A DNA stretch of 64,000 nt. It comes from Crossiella sp. SN42. GTDB taxonomy: Bacteria > Actinomycetota > Actinomycetes > Mycobacteriales > Pseudonocardiaceae. The stretch covers positions 124,001 to 188,000 of the forward strand of contig NZ_JAMHIV010000021.1 of the NCBI RefSeq assembly GCF_023897065.1, read 5' to 3'. Both the position numbers and the translations under genes were made by a program. Below, piece by piece: positions 51,532 to 63,991 of this stretch. The stretch's first letter is position 1. Every line of letters begins with the position of its first letter. Below the pieces are notes generated by a model that saw nothing but the letters and a program-made list of their open reading frames with translations, was not told the origin of the DNA and ran no database searches.

Positions 51532-52185
51532 TCAGTGGAGCCGTTCCTTCAGCCGCGCCGCGGCCGCCTTCGGGTCTGAAGCCTCGGTGATCACCCGGAC
51601 CACCACGATCCGGTCCGCCCCGGCCTCGAGCACCTCGGGCAGCCGCTGCTCGTCGATGCCGCCGATGGCGAACCACGGCCGCTGGTGCCCGGCCGCCGCG
51701 GTGTGCCGCACCAGGTCGAGACCGGGCGCGGGACGGCCGGGTTTGGTCGGGGTCGGCCAGCACGGGCCGGTGCAGAAGTAGTCCACGCCCGGCTCGGCCG
51801 CCGCGGCGTCGGACTGCTCGTTGTCATGGGTGGACCGGCCGATCACCACGTCCTCGCCCACGATCCGCCGGGCCAGCGGCACCGGCAGGTCGTCCTGGCC
51901 CAGGTGCAGCACATCGGCCCCGGCGGCCAGCGCGATGTCCGCCCGGTCGTTCACCGCCAGCAGCACGTCGTGCCGCGCGCAGGCCTCGGCGAAGACCGCC
52001 AGCAGCCGCAGTTCCTCGGCCGCCTCCAGGCCCTTCTCCCGCAGCTGCACGATGTCCACGCCGCCGGAGAGGGCGGCGTCGAGGAACTCCGGCAGGTCAC
52101 CGCGATCCCGGCGGCCGTCGGTGCACAGGTACAGCCGCGCCGCACGCAGCCGCTGGCGAATCTGTTGTCCGTCAAGTCCAGGCAC
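51532..52185 (-). CDS. thiE: Thiamine-phosphate synthase
   Basis: The 217-residue TIM barrel joins HMP-pyrophosphate with the thiazole phosphate. Landmarks are [10 protein letters not shown] near residue 45, [20 protein letters not shown] near 75-95, GRSTH near 113, the [16 protein letters not shown] loop (the usual form is GPxxxTxTK) and FAIGGID near 165. The GTG at 52185 is chosen: it leaves room for a promoter before the divergent TPP riboswitch, whereas the open frame to 52242 would run into it. It is divergent from thiO-thiS-thiG. Confidence 0.9.
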   Translation of the reverse strand: MPGLDGQQIRQRLRAARLYLCTDGRRDRGDLPEFLDAALSGGVDIVQLREKGLEAAEELRLLAVFAEACARHDVLLAVNDRADIALAAGADVLHLGQDDLPVPLARRIVGEDVVIGRSTHDNEQSDAAAAEPGVDYFCTGPCWPTPTKPGRPAPGLDLVRHTAAAGHQRPWFAIGGIDEQRLPEVLEAGADRIVVVRVITEASDPKAAAARLKERLH

Positions 52186-52239
52186 GACACCGGAGCCTAT
52201 GCGCTCCCAGTTCTGCCTGCTACGGTGGAATTCGGTCCG

Positions 52240-52325
52240 CACGGGAGCCCGGTAGCACTGGGCTGAGAGGGAGCCTGCTGGCTCCGACCGTCGAACCTGA
52301 TCCGGGTCATGCCGGCGCAGGGAGC
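52240..52325 (+). promoter_or_regulatory. TPP riboswitch (THI element) of thiO-thiS-thiG
   Basis: The conserved THI segments are present in order: GGGCTGAGAGGGAG (52260-52273) and ACCTGATCCGGGTCATGCCG (52296-52315), then GCGCAGGGAG. Thiamine pyrophosphate binding should shut off translation or transcription of the following genes. Confidence 0.93.
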
Positions 52326-52334
52326 GTGAGATTC

Positions 52335-53435
52335 GTGTCGAAGGCAGTCGTCGTCGTGGGTGGCGGCGTGATCGGTCTGTCCATCGCCTGGCAGCTGGCC
52401 ACGGCGGGGTTCGCCGTCCGGGTGGTCGATCCGGCGCCGGGCACCGGCTCGTCCTGGGTGGCAGGCGGCATGCTCGCGCCGGTCACCGAGGCCTGGCCGG
52501 GGGAGGAGGACCTGCTCACGCTGGGCGCGGCCTCGCTGCGGCGCTGGCCGGAGTTCGCCGCGCGGCTGCACACCGCGGCGGGCCGGGATCCCGGCCTGCA
52601 CACCGCGGGCACGCTGGCGGTCGGGGTGGACGCGGCCGACCGGGACGAGCTGGTCCGGCTGGCCGAGTTCCTGACCTCGCTGGGCCGAGAGGTACGTCAG
52701 CTGTCCGCGCGCGAGGTGCGGCGGCTGGAGCCCTCGCTCGGGCCCTCGGTCCGCAGTGGACTGGACGTGCCGGAGGACCTGTCCGTGGACAACCGGCTGC
52801 TGCTGGCCGCGCTGCGCGCCGCGTGCACCGCCACCGGGGTGGAGTTCATCGCGGTCGAGGTCGCGGAAACCCTGCCTGGCAAGGTCCTTCTGGTCAACGG
52901 GTCCACAGTGGACAGTGATGTCACGGTGCTCGCGGCCGGGGCCTGGAGTGCGCGGCTGTGCCCCCGGCTGGACGGCCTGATCCGGCCGGTGAAGGGCGAG
53001 ATCCTGCGGCTGCGGCACCGGCACGGCGCGCTGCGGCCGCCCGCGCGCACCATCCGCGGCCTGGTCCGCGGCAAGCCGGTCTACCTGGTGCCCCGGCCGG
53101 ACAACGGGCTGGTGCTGGGCGCCACCCAGTACGAGGCCGGGTTCGACACCGAGGTGGTCACCGGGGGCGTGCGCGACCTGCTGCGCGACGCCGAGGAGCT
53201 GGTGCCGGCCATCGCCGAGTACGCGCTCCTCGAGTGCGCGGCGGGGCTGCGGCCCGGCAGCGTGGACAACCTGCCCCTGCTCGGCTGGCTGGAACCCGGC
53301 CTGCTGGTGGCTACCGGGCACCACCGCAACGGCATCCTGCTCGCCCCGGTCACCGCCGAGGTGGTGCTGGACCTGGTGGCGGGCAAGGAGATCACCCCCG
53401 AAGCACAGGCAGCCGACCCCGGGAGGAGCAGATGA
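52335..53435 (+). CDS. thiO: Glycine oxidase ThiO
   Basis: The 366-residue FAD-dependent oxidase has the dinucleotide motif [18 protein letters not shown] at the N-terminus, [11 protein letters not shown] near residue 45, TVLAAGAW near 200 and a C-terminal [12 protein letters not shown]. It makes dehydroglycine (iminoacetate) for thiazole synthesis. The GTG at 52335 has GGGAG about 10 bases upstream at the riboswitch end; a GTG at 52326 is closer than usual. It overlaps thiS (ATGA). Confidence 0.9.
   Translation: MSKAVVVVGGGVIGLSIAWQLATAGFAVRVVDPAPGTGSSWVAGGMLAPVTEAWPGEEDLLTLGAASLRRWPEFAARLHTAAGRDPGLHTAGTLAVGVDAADRDELVRLAEFLTSLGREVRQLSAREVRRLEPSLGPSVRSGLDVPEDLSVDNRLLLAALRAACTATGVEFIAVEVAETLPGKVLLVNGSTVDSDVTVLAAGAWSARLCPRLDGLIRPVKGEILRLRHRHGALRPPARTIRGLVRGKPVYLVPRPDNGLVLGATQYEAGFDTEVVTGGVRDLLRDAEELVPAIAEYALLECAAGLRPGSVDNLPLLGWLEPGLLVATGHHRNGILLAPVTAEVVLDLVAGKEITPEAQAADPGRSR
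52901..52913. repeat. Iterated palindrome GTCCACAGTGGAC (copy in thiO)
   Basis: Exact copy, in frame as part of STVD in thiO. Confidence 0.6.
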
Positions 53436-53632
53436 AGGTACGGGTCAACGGCACGGACCGCCAGCTCGGCGAGCAGGCCACCGTGGCCGAGGTGCTGACC
53501 CTGCTGGCCGCGCCCAGCACGGGCATCGCGGTCGCCCTTGACGGCGCGGTGGTGCCGAGGGCGAGCTGGGCGGAGACCGAGCTGCGCGAGGGCTCGGTGG
53601 TGGAAGTGCTCACTGCGGTTCAGGGAGGTTGA
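53432..53632 (+). CDS. thiS: Sulfur carrier protein ThiS
   Basis: The 66-residue ubiquitin-like protein ends in Gly-Gly (AVQGG), the site of adenylation and thiocarboxylate formation. It carries sulfur to ThiG. GGAGGAG precedes the ATG, which overlaps the thiO stop; thiG starts directly after its stop. Confidence 0.92.
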   Translation: MKVRVNGTDRQLGEQATVAEVLTLLAAPSTGIAVALDGAVVPRASWAETELREGSVVEVLTAVQGG

Positions 53633-54394
<762 letters not shown>

Positions 54395-54401
54395 ACCAGC
54401 G

Positions 54402-54444
54402 CACTGACGGGGAAGACGGCGGTCGTCGTCTCCCCCGTCGCAGT
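54402..54444. terminator. Bidirectional terminator between thiG and thiD
   Basis: CACTGACGGGG pairs with CCCCGTCGCAGTG (one bulge), and GACG/CGTC pair inside. It separates two convergent thiamine transcripts. Confidence 0.7.
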
Positions 54445-54446
54445 GG

Positions 54447-57057
<2,611 letters not shown>

Positions 57058-57091
57058 GTGTTGTGTTGTGGTGGTGGGCCGCACGGGCCCT

Positions 57092-58108
57092 CTAGGCACC
57101 ATAGTGAGCGATGGGCGTGCTGACCACACCGCTCGCCGGGTGAAATGTGCGCAGTACCCCGTCTGCCAACTCGGCGAAGGAGCCGGTCGCCGGGTTGTGC
57201 GCGGTGGGCTGGATGCCCTCCACCAGCCCGATCCGTTGTCCAGTGCCCGGATCCCAGGTCTCCAGCCCCGCCGCCGCGCTGACGTGCAGCTTGCCCGCGT
57301 GCGCCCACATCGGCCCGTCCAGACCGGTCAGGCTGCCGACCAGCTCGCGGCTGGGCGCGTCGTAGAGGTGGGTGACCACTGCCCGGTCCGCCTCGTGGTG
57401 GATCCGCTGCAACGCCACCGTGTTGTCGTCCAGCCAGGCCACCGGGATGTCCCACATGTAGTCATCGGTGTCCAGGTAGGGCATCCGCTCGGGCACGTGG
57501 GTGTCCCCGCCCAGCCAGGCCGTCACGTCGATGAGCGAGGGGGCGGGGGCCGGGTGCCAGAACCAGCCGTCGGCGAGCAGCCAGCGCCCGGAAGGGCTGG
57601 CGTGCAGCGCGCCGTGGAAGTAGCTGATGCTGGTCTCCGGACAGGGGCCGCCAGCCGGCCAGTGTGAGGTGACCTCGCGCTCGGTCAGCAGTTCGCCGCT
57701 GGGCAGCGCGAAGGCGTCCACCCGGTTCCAGTCGGTCTGCGCGACCAGCACGTCGCCCGGCAGGAAGGCCACCCCGAACGGCACTGTGTACACCTCCCAG
57801 CCCTCGTCCCGGTGCAGCGCGAACACCTCGTGCCCCGCCGCCAGGTCCACCAGCGACCCGTGCCAGCCGTAGTCGTCAGTCACCGCCGCGAACCGGCCGT
57901 CCGCCGAGGTGTGCAACCCGAAGCCCCGCCTCCGGCCCCCGAAGTCCTCGGGCTCCGTCGCGTACTCCCAGGACACGAAGTCGGCGACCACCTCCGCTTC
58001 GCCGGACTCGCTCAGCCGGACGAGGTGGTCGTTGGCCTCGTTGATGGTCAGCCAGCCGTCCGGCAGTGGCGCCAGCCGCCGGTGGGTGTGCCGGATCGCG
58101 TACTTCAC
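57092..58108 (-). CDS. Hypothetical protein, propeller-like
   Basis: The 338-residue product has no signal peptide and no recognised motif. It has repeated patterns of short strands with Gly/Asp/Trp turns (FGLHTSADGRFAAVTDDYGW, ALHASPSGRWLLADGWFW, LDGPMWAHAGKLHVSAAAG) suggestive of a beta-propeller with ligand or protein-binding role. The GTG at 58108 is the likely start. It stands alone, divergent from the Phd/RelE pair and downstream of nothing obvious. Function unknown. Confidence 0.72.
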   Translation of the reverse strand: MKYAIRHTHRRLAPLPDGWLTINEANDHLVRLSESGEAEVVADFVSWEYATEPEDFGGRRRGFGLHTSADGRFAAVTDDYGWHGSLVDLAAGHEVFALHRDEGWEVYTVPFGVAFLPGDVLVAQTDWNRVDAFALPSGELLTEREVTSHWPAGGPCPETSISYFHGALHASPSGRWLLADGWFWHPAPAPSLIDVTAWLGGDTHVPERMPYLDTDDYMWDIPVAWLDDNTVALQRIHHEADRAVVTHLYDAPSRELVGSLTGLDGPMWAHAGKLHVSAAAGLETWDPGTGQRIGLVEGIQPTAHNPATGSFAELADGVLRTFHPASGVVSTPIAHYGA

Positions 58109-58171
58109 TCGTTCATCATCGCGCTGCGGGCGAGTGAATATTCTTCTGCGCCCGCCCTGGTCGACAATCTG

Positions 58172-58185
58172 TATAGAATTCTATA
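58172..58185. promoter_or_regulatory. Perfect 14 bp AT-rich palindrome before the Phd/RelE pair
   Basis: TATAGAATTCTATA, followed by TATAGTTTTCGC, is very AT-rich for this genome and lies 10 bases before the antitoxin ATG. It probably serves as promoter and autoregulatory operator. Confidence 0.65.
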
Positions 58186-58195
58186 TAGTTTTCGC

Positions 58196-58504
58196 ATGAC
58201 CCTGTTACGAGACGCGCAGGAAGTCACCGTCACCGAAGCAAGCAAACGCGGAGTGGCGGGGCTGGTCGCCGACGCCGAGCACGGTGAGGCTCTCGTGGTC
58301 ACTCGCCATCGTCGGCCGGTGGCCGCCGTCGTTGGTGTCAACCGGCTGGCTGAGATCGAGGAGGCGACCGCGGATCTTCGGGACCTGGCGCTCGTGCTTG
58401 CCCGGTCGGCCACCGACACGGGACGGCGCACGTCGCTCGACGACGTGCTGACCGCCTTCGGGCACTCCCGGGAATCGCTCGCCGAGGTGGAGGACGACGA
58501 GTAG
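58196..58504 (+). CDS. Phd/YefM-family antitoxin
   Basis: The 102-residue product has the Phd/YefM N-terminal DNA-binding domain (VTVTEASKRGVAGLVADAEH, ALVVTRHRRPVAAVVGVNRL) and an acidic, helical C-terminus (RESLAEVEDDE) that would wrap the toxin. The ATG at 58196 has no strong ribosome site and lies very near the promoter palindrome, so the mRNA may be leaderless. The toxin starts 3 bases after its stop. Confidence 0.83.
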   Translation: MTLLRDAQEVTVTEASKRGVAGLVADAEHGEALVVTRHRRPVAAVVGVNRLAEIEEATADLRDLALVLARSATDTGRRTSLDDVLTAFGHSRESLAEVEDDE

Positions 58505-58507
58505 CCG

Positions 58508-59026
58508 ATGGCGGAAGTCGCTTTCACCGACGCGGCCATCGACGACCTGCGTCGGCTCGGCCCGGATGTGGTCCCCAAGATCCTCAAGAAGATCCTGATG
58601 CTGCTCGACGACCCAGAGGCCGGTCATCCCCTGGGCGGGAAGCTCACCGGGTTCCGCAAGCTGGTGGTCGGTCGCAACCACTGGCGTGTCGTGTACCGCC
58701 TCACCGAGGACGGGGTGGTCGAGATCTGTGAGATCTGGTGTGTCGGGGTCAGATCCGATGCTGAGGTCTACGCGGAGGCGACCGCGCGAGTGGCCGGTGC
58801 GGCCGAGGGCAACCCGGCACTGGCGCGTCTGGCGGATGTGGTCGAGCGGCTTGGCCGGTTGTCGGGCGAGGTGACCGTGGCGGCGGAGCCACGGGGCGAG
58901 CCGGTGCCTGACTGGCTCGCCCAGCGGCTCATCCACACCGCGGGCATCGCGCCGGAGAAGGTCGCCGCGCTCGATCTTGAGCAGGCTGTCGACCTCTGGA
59001 CGGGGTTCATCAGCCGGCCGCGATGA
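58508..59026 (+). CDS. RelE/ParE-family toxin with a C-terminal extension
   Basis: Residues 1-85 form a RelE/ParE domain: VAFTDAAIDDLRRLGPDVVPKI, GHPLGGKLTGFRKLVVGRNH and WRVVYRLTEDGVVEICEIW. Such toxins are about 90 residues; this one is 172. The additional 87 residues are helical (ARLADVVERLGRLSGEV, WLAQRLIHTAGIAPEKVAAL, LEQAVDLWTGFISRPR) and match nothing I recognise. It likely cleaves mRNA on ribosomes, or acts on gyrase if ParE-like. The ATG follows the antitoxin stop by 3 bases. Confidence 0.8.
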   Translation: MAEVAFTDAAIDDLRRLGPDVVPKILKKILMLLDDPEAGHPLGGKLTGFRKLVVGRNHWRVVYRLTEDGVVEICEIWCVGVRSDAEVYAEATARVAGAAEGNPALARLADVVERLGRLSGEVTVAAEPRGEPVPDWLAQRLIHTAGIAPEKVAALDLEQAVDLWTGFISRPR

Positions 59027-59036
59027 CGGCAGGTGG

Positions 59037-59609
59037 TCAGTGGCCGAAGGGGTCTTCGACCTCGCCCGGCATCCAGCTCAGCCCGTCCACGCCCCAGCCG
59101 TTGGCCTTGAGCATCTTCTTCGCGGCGCGCTTGTGCCTGCCGGTCAGCCGGTCCAGGTACAGGTAGCCGTCCAGGTGGTCGGTCTCGTGCTGGAGGCAGC
59201 GGGCGAAGAAGCCCTTGCCCTGGATCTCGACCGGGTTGCCGTGGCCGTCGAAGCCGGTGACCTTGGCCCAGTCGGCGCGGCCGGTGGGGAAGGCCTCGCC
59301 GGGGGCGGAGAGGCAGCCCTCGATGTCGTCCTCCTCGTCGGGCATGCCCTCGGGGATCTCGGTGGTGGTCAGCACCGGGTTGACCACCTCGCCCTTGAAC
59401 CAGTTGCCCTCGTCGTCGTGGCAGTTGTAGACGAACAGGCGCAGGTCCACCCCGATCTGGTTGGCCGCGAGACCCACACCGTTGGCCGCGGCCATGGTGT
59501 CGTACATGTCGGCGATCAGGGTGCGCAGCTCCTCGTCGAAGGTCTCCACGGGGCGCGTCGGGTTGTGCAGCACGGGGTTACCGGCGATGACGATGGGGTG
59601 CACGGCCAT
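59037..59609 (-). CDS. def: Peptide deformylase
   Basis: The 190-residue metalloenzyme has all three motifs: [10 protein letters not shown] near residue 44, EGCLSAPG near 97 (Cys metal ligand) and QHETDHLDG near 139 (two His and catalytic Glu). It removes formyl groups from new proteins. A divergent DUF3263 gene and the following LytR_C gene match the def-Rv0430-Rv0431 order of mycobacteria. Confidence 0.94.
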   Translation of the reverse strand: MAVHPIVIAGNPVLHNPTRPVETFDEELRTLIADMYDTMAAANGVGLAANQIGVDLRLFVYNCHDDEGNWFKGEVVNPVLTTTEIPEGMPDEEDDIEGCLSAPGEAFPTGRADWAKVTGFDGHGNPVEIQGKGFFARCLQHETDHLDGYLYLDRLTGRHKRAAKKMLKANGWGVDGLSWMPGEVEDPFGH

Positions 59610-59743
59610 GCCCGGAAGCCTATCGGCGTGTCGGGTGGACGCGCCGGGCTGTGCCCCAGCCTGTGTCAGGGTTACGTGGTGTAATGGGTGAACCGGAAAA
59701 TGACAGCCGTGGGATTCGCCGATCGGTGAGTGCGAGGAGCCGG

Positions 59744-60049
59744 ATGGACGCCGCAGAGGTCAGGGCGAGGTCCTGTGACCAGGACACAGGCCCGGCGGCG
59801 CTCAGCGAGCGGGAGCTCGAGGTGCTCGCCTTCGAGCGCCAGTGGTGGAAGTACGCGGGTGCCAAGGAACAGGCCATCCGCGAGATCTTCGACATGTCCG
59901 CGACCCGCTACTACCAGGTGCTCAACGCGCTGATCGACAAGCAGGAGGCCCTCGCGGCCGACCCGATGCTCATCAAGCGCCTGCGCCGGTTGCGCGCCAG
60001 TCGCCAGCGCACCAGGGCCGCCCGGCGACTGGGCATCGAGCCGATCTGA
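59744..60049 (+). CDS. DUF3263 protein
   Basis: The 101-residue product has the helical DUF3263 core: [40 protein letters not shown] and [17 protein letters not shown], suggesting a helix-turn-helix DNA-binding protein. The ATG at 59744 has GAGGAG 6 bases upstream; an ATG at 59684 is possible. It is next to def and a LytR_C gene as in mycobacteria (Rv0430). The cellular role is not established. Confidence 0.85.
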   Translation: MDAAEVRARSCDQDTGPAALSERELEVLAFERQWWKYAGAKEQAIREIFDMSATRYYQVLNALIDKQEALAADPMLIKRLRRLRASRQRTRAARRLGIEPI

Positions 60050-60095
60050 TACTTCTTTCCGCCACTGCTGACATCAGCGTTCTCGGAGGCAATGC

Positions 60096-60752
60096 ATGAG
60101 CTCGGTGGAGCCGTCCAGCGCATCCCGCCCACTGCGGGTCGCGGGGCTGGCGGCCCTAGGCGTCGCGGGCGTCGCACTCGTGCTGGGCGTCGTGACCCTG
60201 TTCGCCAACAACGGCACCGAGGATCCGCAGAACGGCGCCCAACCCGGGCCGACCACCAGCACCTCGGCCGACCCCGGCCAGCCGACCACCAGCAGCGGTG
60301 ACCCGGCGCCGACCAGCACCACCTCCGCGGAACCGCCGCCGAGCACCTCGTCCTCGACCAGCCAGCAGCCGACGCCGAGCACCAGCGCCGGGCCGCCGCC
60401 GGGGACCAGCAACCAGCCGCCGCCGAACCCGCCGAAGGCGCCGGTGCGGGTGTACAACAACTCCAACGTGAAGAACCTGGCCGACCACGCCGCCGAGGAC
60501 CTGCGCAACGCCGGCTACCCGATAGACGAGGTCGGCAACTACTCCTCGGGGATCATCCCGACCACCACGGTCTACTACCGGCCGGGCACCGACGAGGAAG
60601 CCGCGGCGAAGTCCCTCGCCAGGGCCTTCGGCATCCGCGCCGAGCCGCGCTTCGACGGTCTCAAGGACGCCAAGCCCGGCCTGATCATGATCGTGACCAG
60701 GGAGTACAAGCCCGGCAGCGGCGGCGGCAAGGACGGCGGCAACATCAAGTAG
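60096..60752 (+). CDS. LytR_C-domain membrane-anchored protein
   Basis: The 218-residue product has one membrane helix (about residues 15-37), a Pro/Ser/Thr-rich linker and a LytR C-terminal domain from about 115 (VRVYNNSNVKNLADHAAEDL, ARAFGIRAEPRFDGL). It should sit outside the membrane near the cell wall. It corresponds in position and type to Rv0431 of M. tuberculosis. It follows DUF3263 after 46 bases, probably in one transcript. Confidence 0.85.
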   Translation: MSSVEPSSASRPLRVAGLAALGVAGVALVLGVVTLFANNGTEDPQNGAQPGPTTSTSADPGQPTTSSGDPAPTSTTSAEPPPSTSSSTSQQPTPSTSAGPPPGTSNQPPPNPPKAPVRVYNNSNVKNLADHAAEDLRNAGYPIDEVGNYSSGIIPTTTVYYRPGTDEEAAAKSLARAFGIRAEPRFDGLKDAKPGLIMIVTREYKPGSGGGKDGGNIK

Positions 60753-60774
60753 CCGCCGCCGGCGCCCCGGTGGC

Positions 60775-62997
60775 TCAGTCGCCCTGGCGGTGCCGGTCGG
60801 CGTAGGCGGCCAGGCTGGCCAGCTGCGCCGGGTCCAGCGACGGGCGGACCGCCTTGCGCGCGGTGTCCAGGTGCGCCGGGGTGACCTCGGCGGCCTCCAA
60901 CGACTCGCGCATCGCGGTCAGCGCGGCCTCCCTGATGAGTGCCGCGCAGTCGGCCGCGGAGTAGCCGTCCAGCTCGATGGCCAGCGCGGGCAGGTCCACC
61001 TCCGCGGTCAGCGGGGTGTGCCGGGCCGCCGACTTGAGGATCTCCGCGCGCGCCTCGGCGTCCGGCGGCGGCACGTAGACCAGGCGCTCCAGCCGTCCCG
61101 GCCGCAGCAGCGCCGGGTCGATCAGCTCCGGCCGGTTGGTCGCGCCGATGATCACCACGTCGTTCAGCGGCTCCACCCCGTCCAGCTCGGTGAGCAGGGC
61201 GGCCACCACCCGGTCGCCGACGCCGGAGTCCGAGGACTGGCCGCGGCGCGGCGCGAGCGCGTCCACCTCGTCCAGGAACAGCAGGGTGGGCGCGGCGTCG
61301 GCGGCGCGGCGGAACAGCTCGCGCACCGCCCGCTCGGACTCGCCGACCCACTTGTCCATCAGCTCGGCGCCCTTGACCGACATCACGTTCACCCGCCCCG
61401 ACCCGGCCAGCGCGCGCACCAGGAAGGTCTTGCCGCAGCCGGGCGGGCCGTACAGCAGCACCCCGCGCGGGGGCTGCACGCCGAGGCGGGCGAAGGAGTC
61501 CGGGTACTGCAACGGCCACAGCACCGACTCGGTGAGGGCCTGCTTGACCTCGGTCATGTCGCCGACGTCGTCCAGGGTCAGCCCGCCGGTGGCCAGTGCG
61601 TCCGAGGCGGACATGGAGATCGGCCGCACGGTCTGCGCCGCGCCGAGCAGGTCCTCCTGGCCGATCCGCGGTTCGGCCGCCTCCCGCTGGCGCAGCGCGG
61701 CCCGCACCGCGGCGTCCCGGCGCAGCGCGACCAGGTCGGCCACCACGAAGCCCGGGGTGCGCTCGGCGACCACGGACAGGTCCACCCCGTCCTCCAGCGG
61801 GGCCTCGCGCAGCAGCACCCGCAACAGCTCGGTGCGGGTGCGGGCATCCGGCGGCGGCACGGTCAGCTCGCGGTCCACCAGGTCGGGATCGCGCAGCTTC
61901 GGGTGGGTGCCCTCGGGCGAGGCGGTGGTGGCCACGATGGCCAGCCCGGTGGTGTCCACCGCGGCGCGCAGCGCGTCCAGCACCACGGTGGCCAGCGGCG
62001 GCGGGTCGTTGGCAGGCAGCAGTGCCTCGATGTCGGCGATGAGCAGCACGCACGGGGTGTTGCGCCGGGCCTTGGCCACCGCGGCGTTGATCGCGTCGTG
62101 CGCGCGCTGGCTGGCCGCGGCGGGTTCGAGCGCGGCGGCGCTGGGCGCGACCAGCTCGATCACCTCCGCGTCCACCGCGGCGGCCACCGAGCGGACCAAG
62201 GTCGACTTGCCGACCCCTTCCGGCCCGCTGACCAGCACACCGAGCCGGGCCGACGCGCCGAGCCTGGCCAGCAGTTCGGGGCGGCGGAAGGACAGTTCCA
62301 GCCATTCGGTCAGCCGCCGGGCCGCGTCCTGCGCGCCCACCAGGTCGGCCACCGGCAGCGGCGGCGCGGCGGGCGCGGGCGGCGCGATGGCCGCCGGGGC
62401 CGGGATCGCGGGCCTGGCGGCGGGCGGCGGCTCGCCGGTGCGCGCGCCGTCCCGCCAGCTGACCACGGTGGAGGGCTGCACCGCGACCACGCCCGCCGGC
62501 TCGGTGGCGGTGATGGTGAGCAGCTCGTTGGTCCAGGTCAGCCCGATCGCGCGGGACAGCTTCTGGCGCGCCGCGCTGACGTCGGAGCCGGGCGGCGGGG
62601 CCAGGTCCTGGGGCAGCAGGGACACCGCGTCGCCGGTGGTGATGACCTTGCCGATCAGCGCCAGCCGCACGGTCTCCGGCGAGACCCCGGTGCTGGCCAG
62701 CCGGGACCCGGACACGGTGACCGCGCGGGCGGCGGCCACCGACACCGGCGCGACCACCACCTCCGAGCCCTCGGTCAGGCCCAGGTTGGACATGGTGATG
62801 TCGTCGGTGAGCACCACCCCGGTCGGCACGTTCCCGTCGGCGGCCGCGGCCAGCGCCGCGGTCACCCTGGTGCCGGTCAGCCGGACCGCGTCCCAGGCCC
62901 GCAGGCCCAGCGCGTCCAGCACCTCGGGGTGCAGCCGCACCACACCGCGGCGGGTGTCCAGTGCGGAAGGGGAGTGCCGGACCGTCAGCGTGATCAC
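60775..62997 (-). CDS. CDC48/p97-like AAA ATPase
   Basis: The 740-residue product has an N-domain of about 200 residues (VRLHPEVLDALGLRAWDAVRL, double-psi barrel type), a first AAA domain with Walker A SGPEGVGKSTL near 258 but a weakened Walker B (LLIADIEALL, no DE pair), and a second with Walker A LYGPPGCGKTFLVRAL near 515, Walker B LLFLDEVDALAPRRG near 570 and SRH TNRPELIDPALLRPGRLERL. It should unfold proteins as a hexamer. The GTG at 62997 is 10 bases from pssA. The Rv0435c-pssA-psd order is conserved in mycobacteria. Confidence 0.9.
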   Translation of the reverse strand: MITLTVRHSPSALDTRRGVVRLHPEVLDALGLRAWDAVRLTGTRVTAALAAAADGNVPTGVVLTDDITMSNLGLTEGSEVVVAPVSVAAARAVTVSGSRLASTGVSPETVRLALIGKVITTGDAVSLLPQDLAPPPGSDVSAARQKLSRAIGLTWTNELLTITATEPAGVVAVQPSTVVSWRDGARTGEPPPAARPAIPAPAAIAPPAPAAPPLPVADLVGAQDAARRLTEWLELSFRRPELLARLGASARLGVLVSGPEGVGKSTLVRSVAAAVDAEVIELVAPSAAALEPAAASQRAHDAINAAVAKARRNTPCVLLIADIEALLPANDPPPLATVVLDALRAAVDTTGLAIVATTASPEGTHPKLRDPDLVDRELTVPPPDARTRTELLRVLLREAPLEDGVDLSVVAERTPGFVVADLVALRRDAAVRAALRQREAAEPRIGQEDLLGAAQTVRPISMSASDALATGGLTLDDVGDMTEVKQALTESVLWPLQYPDSFARLGVQPPRGVLLYGPPGCGKTFLVRALAGSGRVNVMSVKGAELMDKWVGESERAVRELFRRAADAAPTLLFLDEVDALAPRRGQSSDSGVGDRVVAALLTELDGVEPLNDVVIIGATNRPELIDPALLRPGRLERLVYVPPPDAEARAEILKSAARHTPLTAEVDLPALAIELDGYSAADCAALIREAALTAMRESLEAAEVTPAHLDTARKAVRPSLDPAQLASLAAYADRHRQGD

Positions 62998-63007
62998 CCT
63001 GACGACA

Positions 63008-63991
63008 CTAGTCGGGCCGCGAGTCCCTGCGCCGCCGTTCGTTGCGACGCAGGCCCAGCTGCCGCCAGTGGCCGCGCTGGCCGTCCGGCCGGTCCGGGGT
63101 CACCAGCAGGTCGCCGTCCGCGCCCCGCCGTCCGCGCCGGACCGCCTTGACCGCGGCCCCGGCCACCCGGCGGCGCAGCGGCGGCCGCAGGCCCAGCCTG
63201 CGGGTGCTGCGCCGGATCGCCCGCCGCTCCTTGGCAGGCACGTCCCAGGCCTCGGGGTGCTTGGCCAGCCAGCGGTAGCGGTAGATCGCATACGGCACGT
63301 GCGCCAGGTAGACCACCGCGGCCACGGCGAGCAGCAGGAACGGGTAGTTGATCACGATCGCGGCGGCGATGCAGACCAGCGCCAGCAGCGGCGCGATGGC
63401 CTTCGGCGAGACCTTGACCGTCTTCAGCGACAGCGTGGGCACCCGGCTGATCAGCAGGCCCGCGATGAACACCATCCAGACGTAGAGCGCCACCGGGTGG
63501 GTCCACCAGCCTCGGCTGGTCTCCAGGGTCACCACCAGCGGCAGCAGCGCCACCAGCGCGCCTGCCGGGGCGGGCACGCCGACGAAGAACTCCTTGGTGA
63601 ACGGCGGTTGCTCGGTGTCGTCCAGCAGCGTGTTGAACCTGGCCAGCCGCAACACCATGCACACCACGTAGACCAGGGCCGCGGTCCAGCCGGTCGGGTT
63701 GCCGTCGAAGCCCCAGACGAAGAGCACCAGCGCGGGCGCGACGCCGAAGGAGATGGCGTCGGCCAGCGAGTCCAGCTCGGCGCCCATCTTGGAGGTGGCG
63801 TCCAGCATCCGGGCCAGGCGGCCGTCCAGGCTGTCCAGGATCGCGGCCGCGCCGATGGCGATCACCGCGAACTGGAACTGCTTCTGCAGGGCGAACTGCA
63901 CCGCGGACAGCCCGGCGCACAGCGCCAGCACGGTGATCGCGTTGGGCAGCAGCCGCACCCCGGGTGCGGTCCGCGCGGGCACCTCAGGCAC
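63008..63991 (-). CDS. pssA: CDP-diacylglycerol-serine O-phosphatidyltransferase (start near the window edge)
   Basis: The 327-residue membrane enzyme has the CDP-alcohol phosphotransferase motif: DSLDGRLARMLDATSKMGAE and the following DSLADAISFG (about residues 53-82), with six or more membrane helices. It makes phosphatidylserine, later converted to phosphatidylethanolamine. The C-terminal 60 residues are Arg-rich (RRTRRLGLRPPLRRR region) and longer than usual. The GTG at 63991 is the first start in view; a start beyond the window is possible. The AAA ATPase follows in the same operon. Confidence 0.9.
   Translation of the reverse strand: MPEVPARTAPGVRLLPNAITVLALCAGLSAVQFALQKQFQFAVIAIGAAAILDSLDGRLARMLDATSKMGAELDSLADAISFGVAPALVLFVWGFDGNPTGWTAALVYVVCMVLRLARFNTLLDDTEQPPFTKEFFVGVPAPAGALVALLPLVVTLETSRGWWTHPVALYVWMVFIAGLLISRVPTLSLKTVKVSPKAIAPLLALVCIAAAIVINYPFLLLAVAAVVYLAHVPYAIYRYRWLAKHPEAWDVPAKERRAIRRSTRRLGLRPPLRRRVAGAAVKAVRRGRRGADGDLLVTPDRPDGQRGHWRQLGLRRNERRRRDSRPD

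Noticed and set aside
60790-63150. Plus-strand open frame of 786 codons opposite the AAA ATPase
   Set aside because: Antisense shadow typical of GC-rich coding DNA, no motifs.
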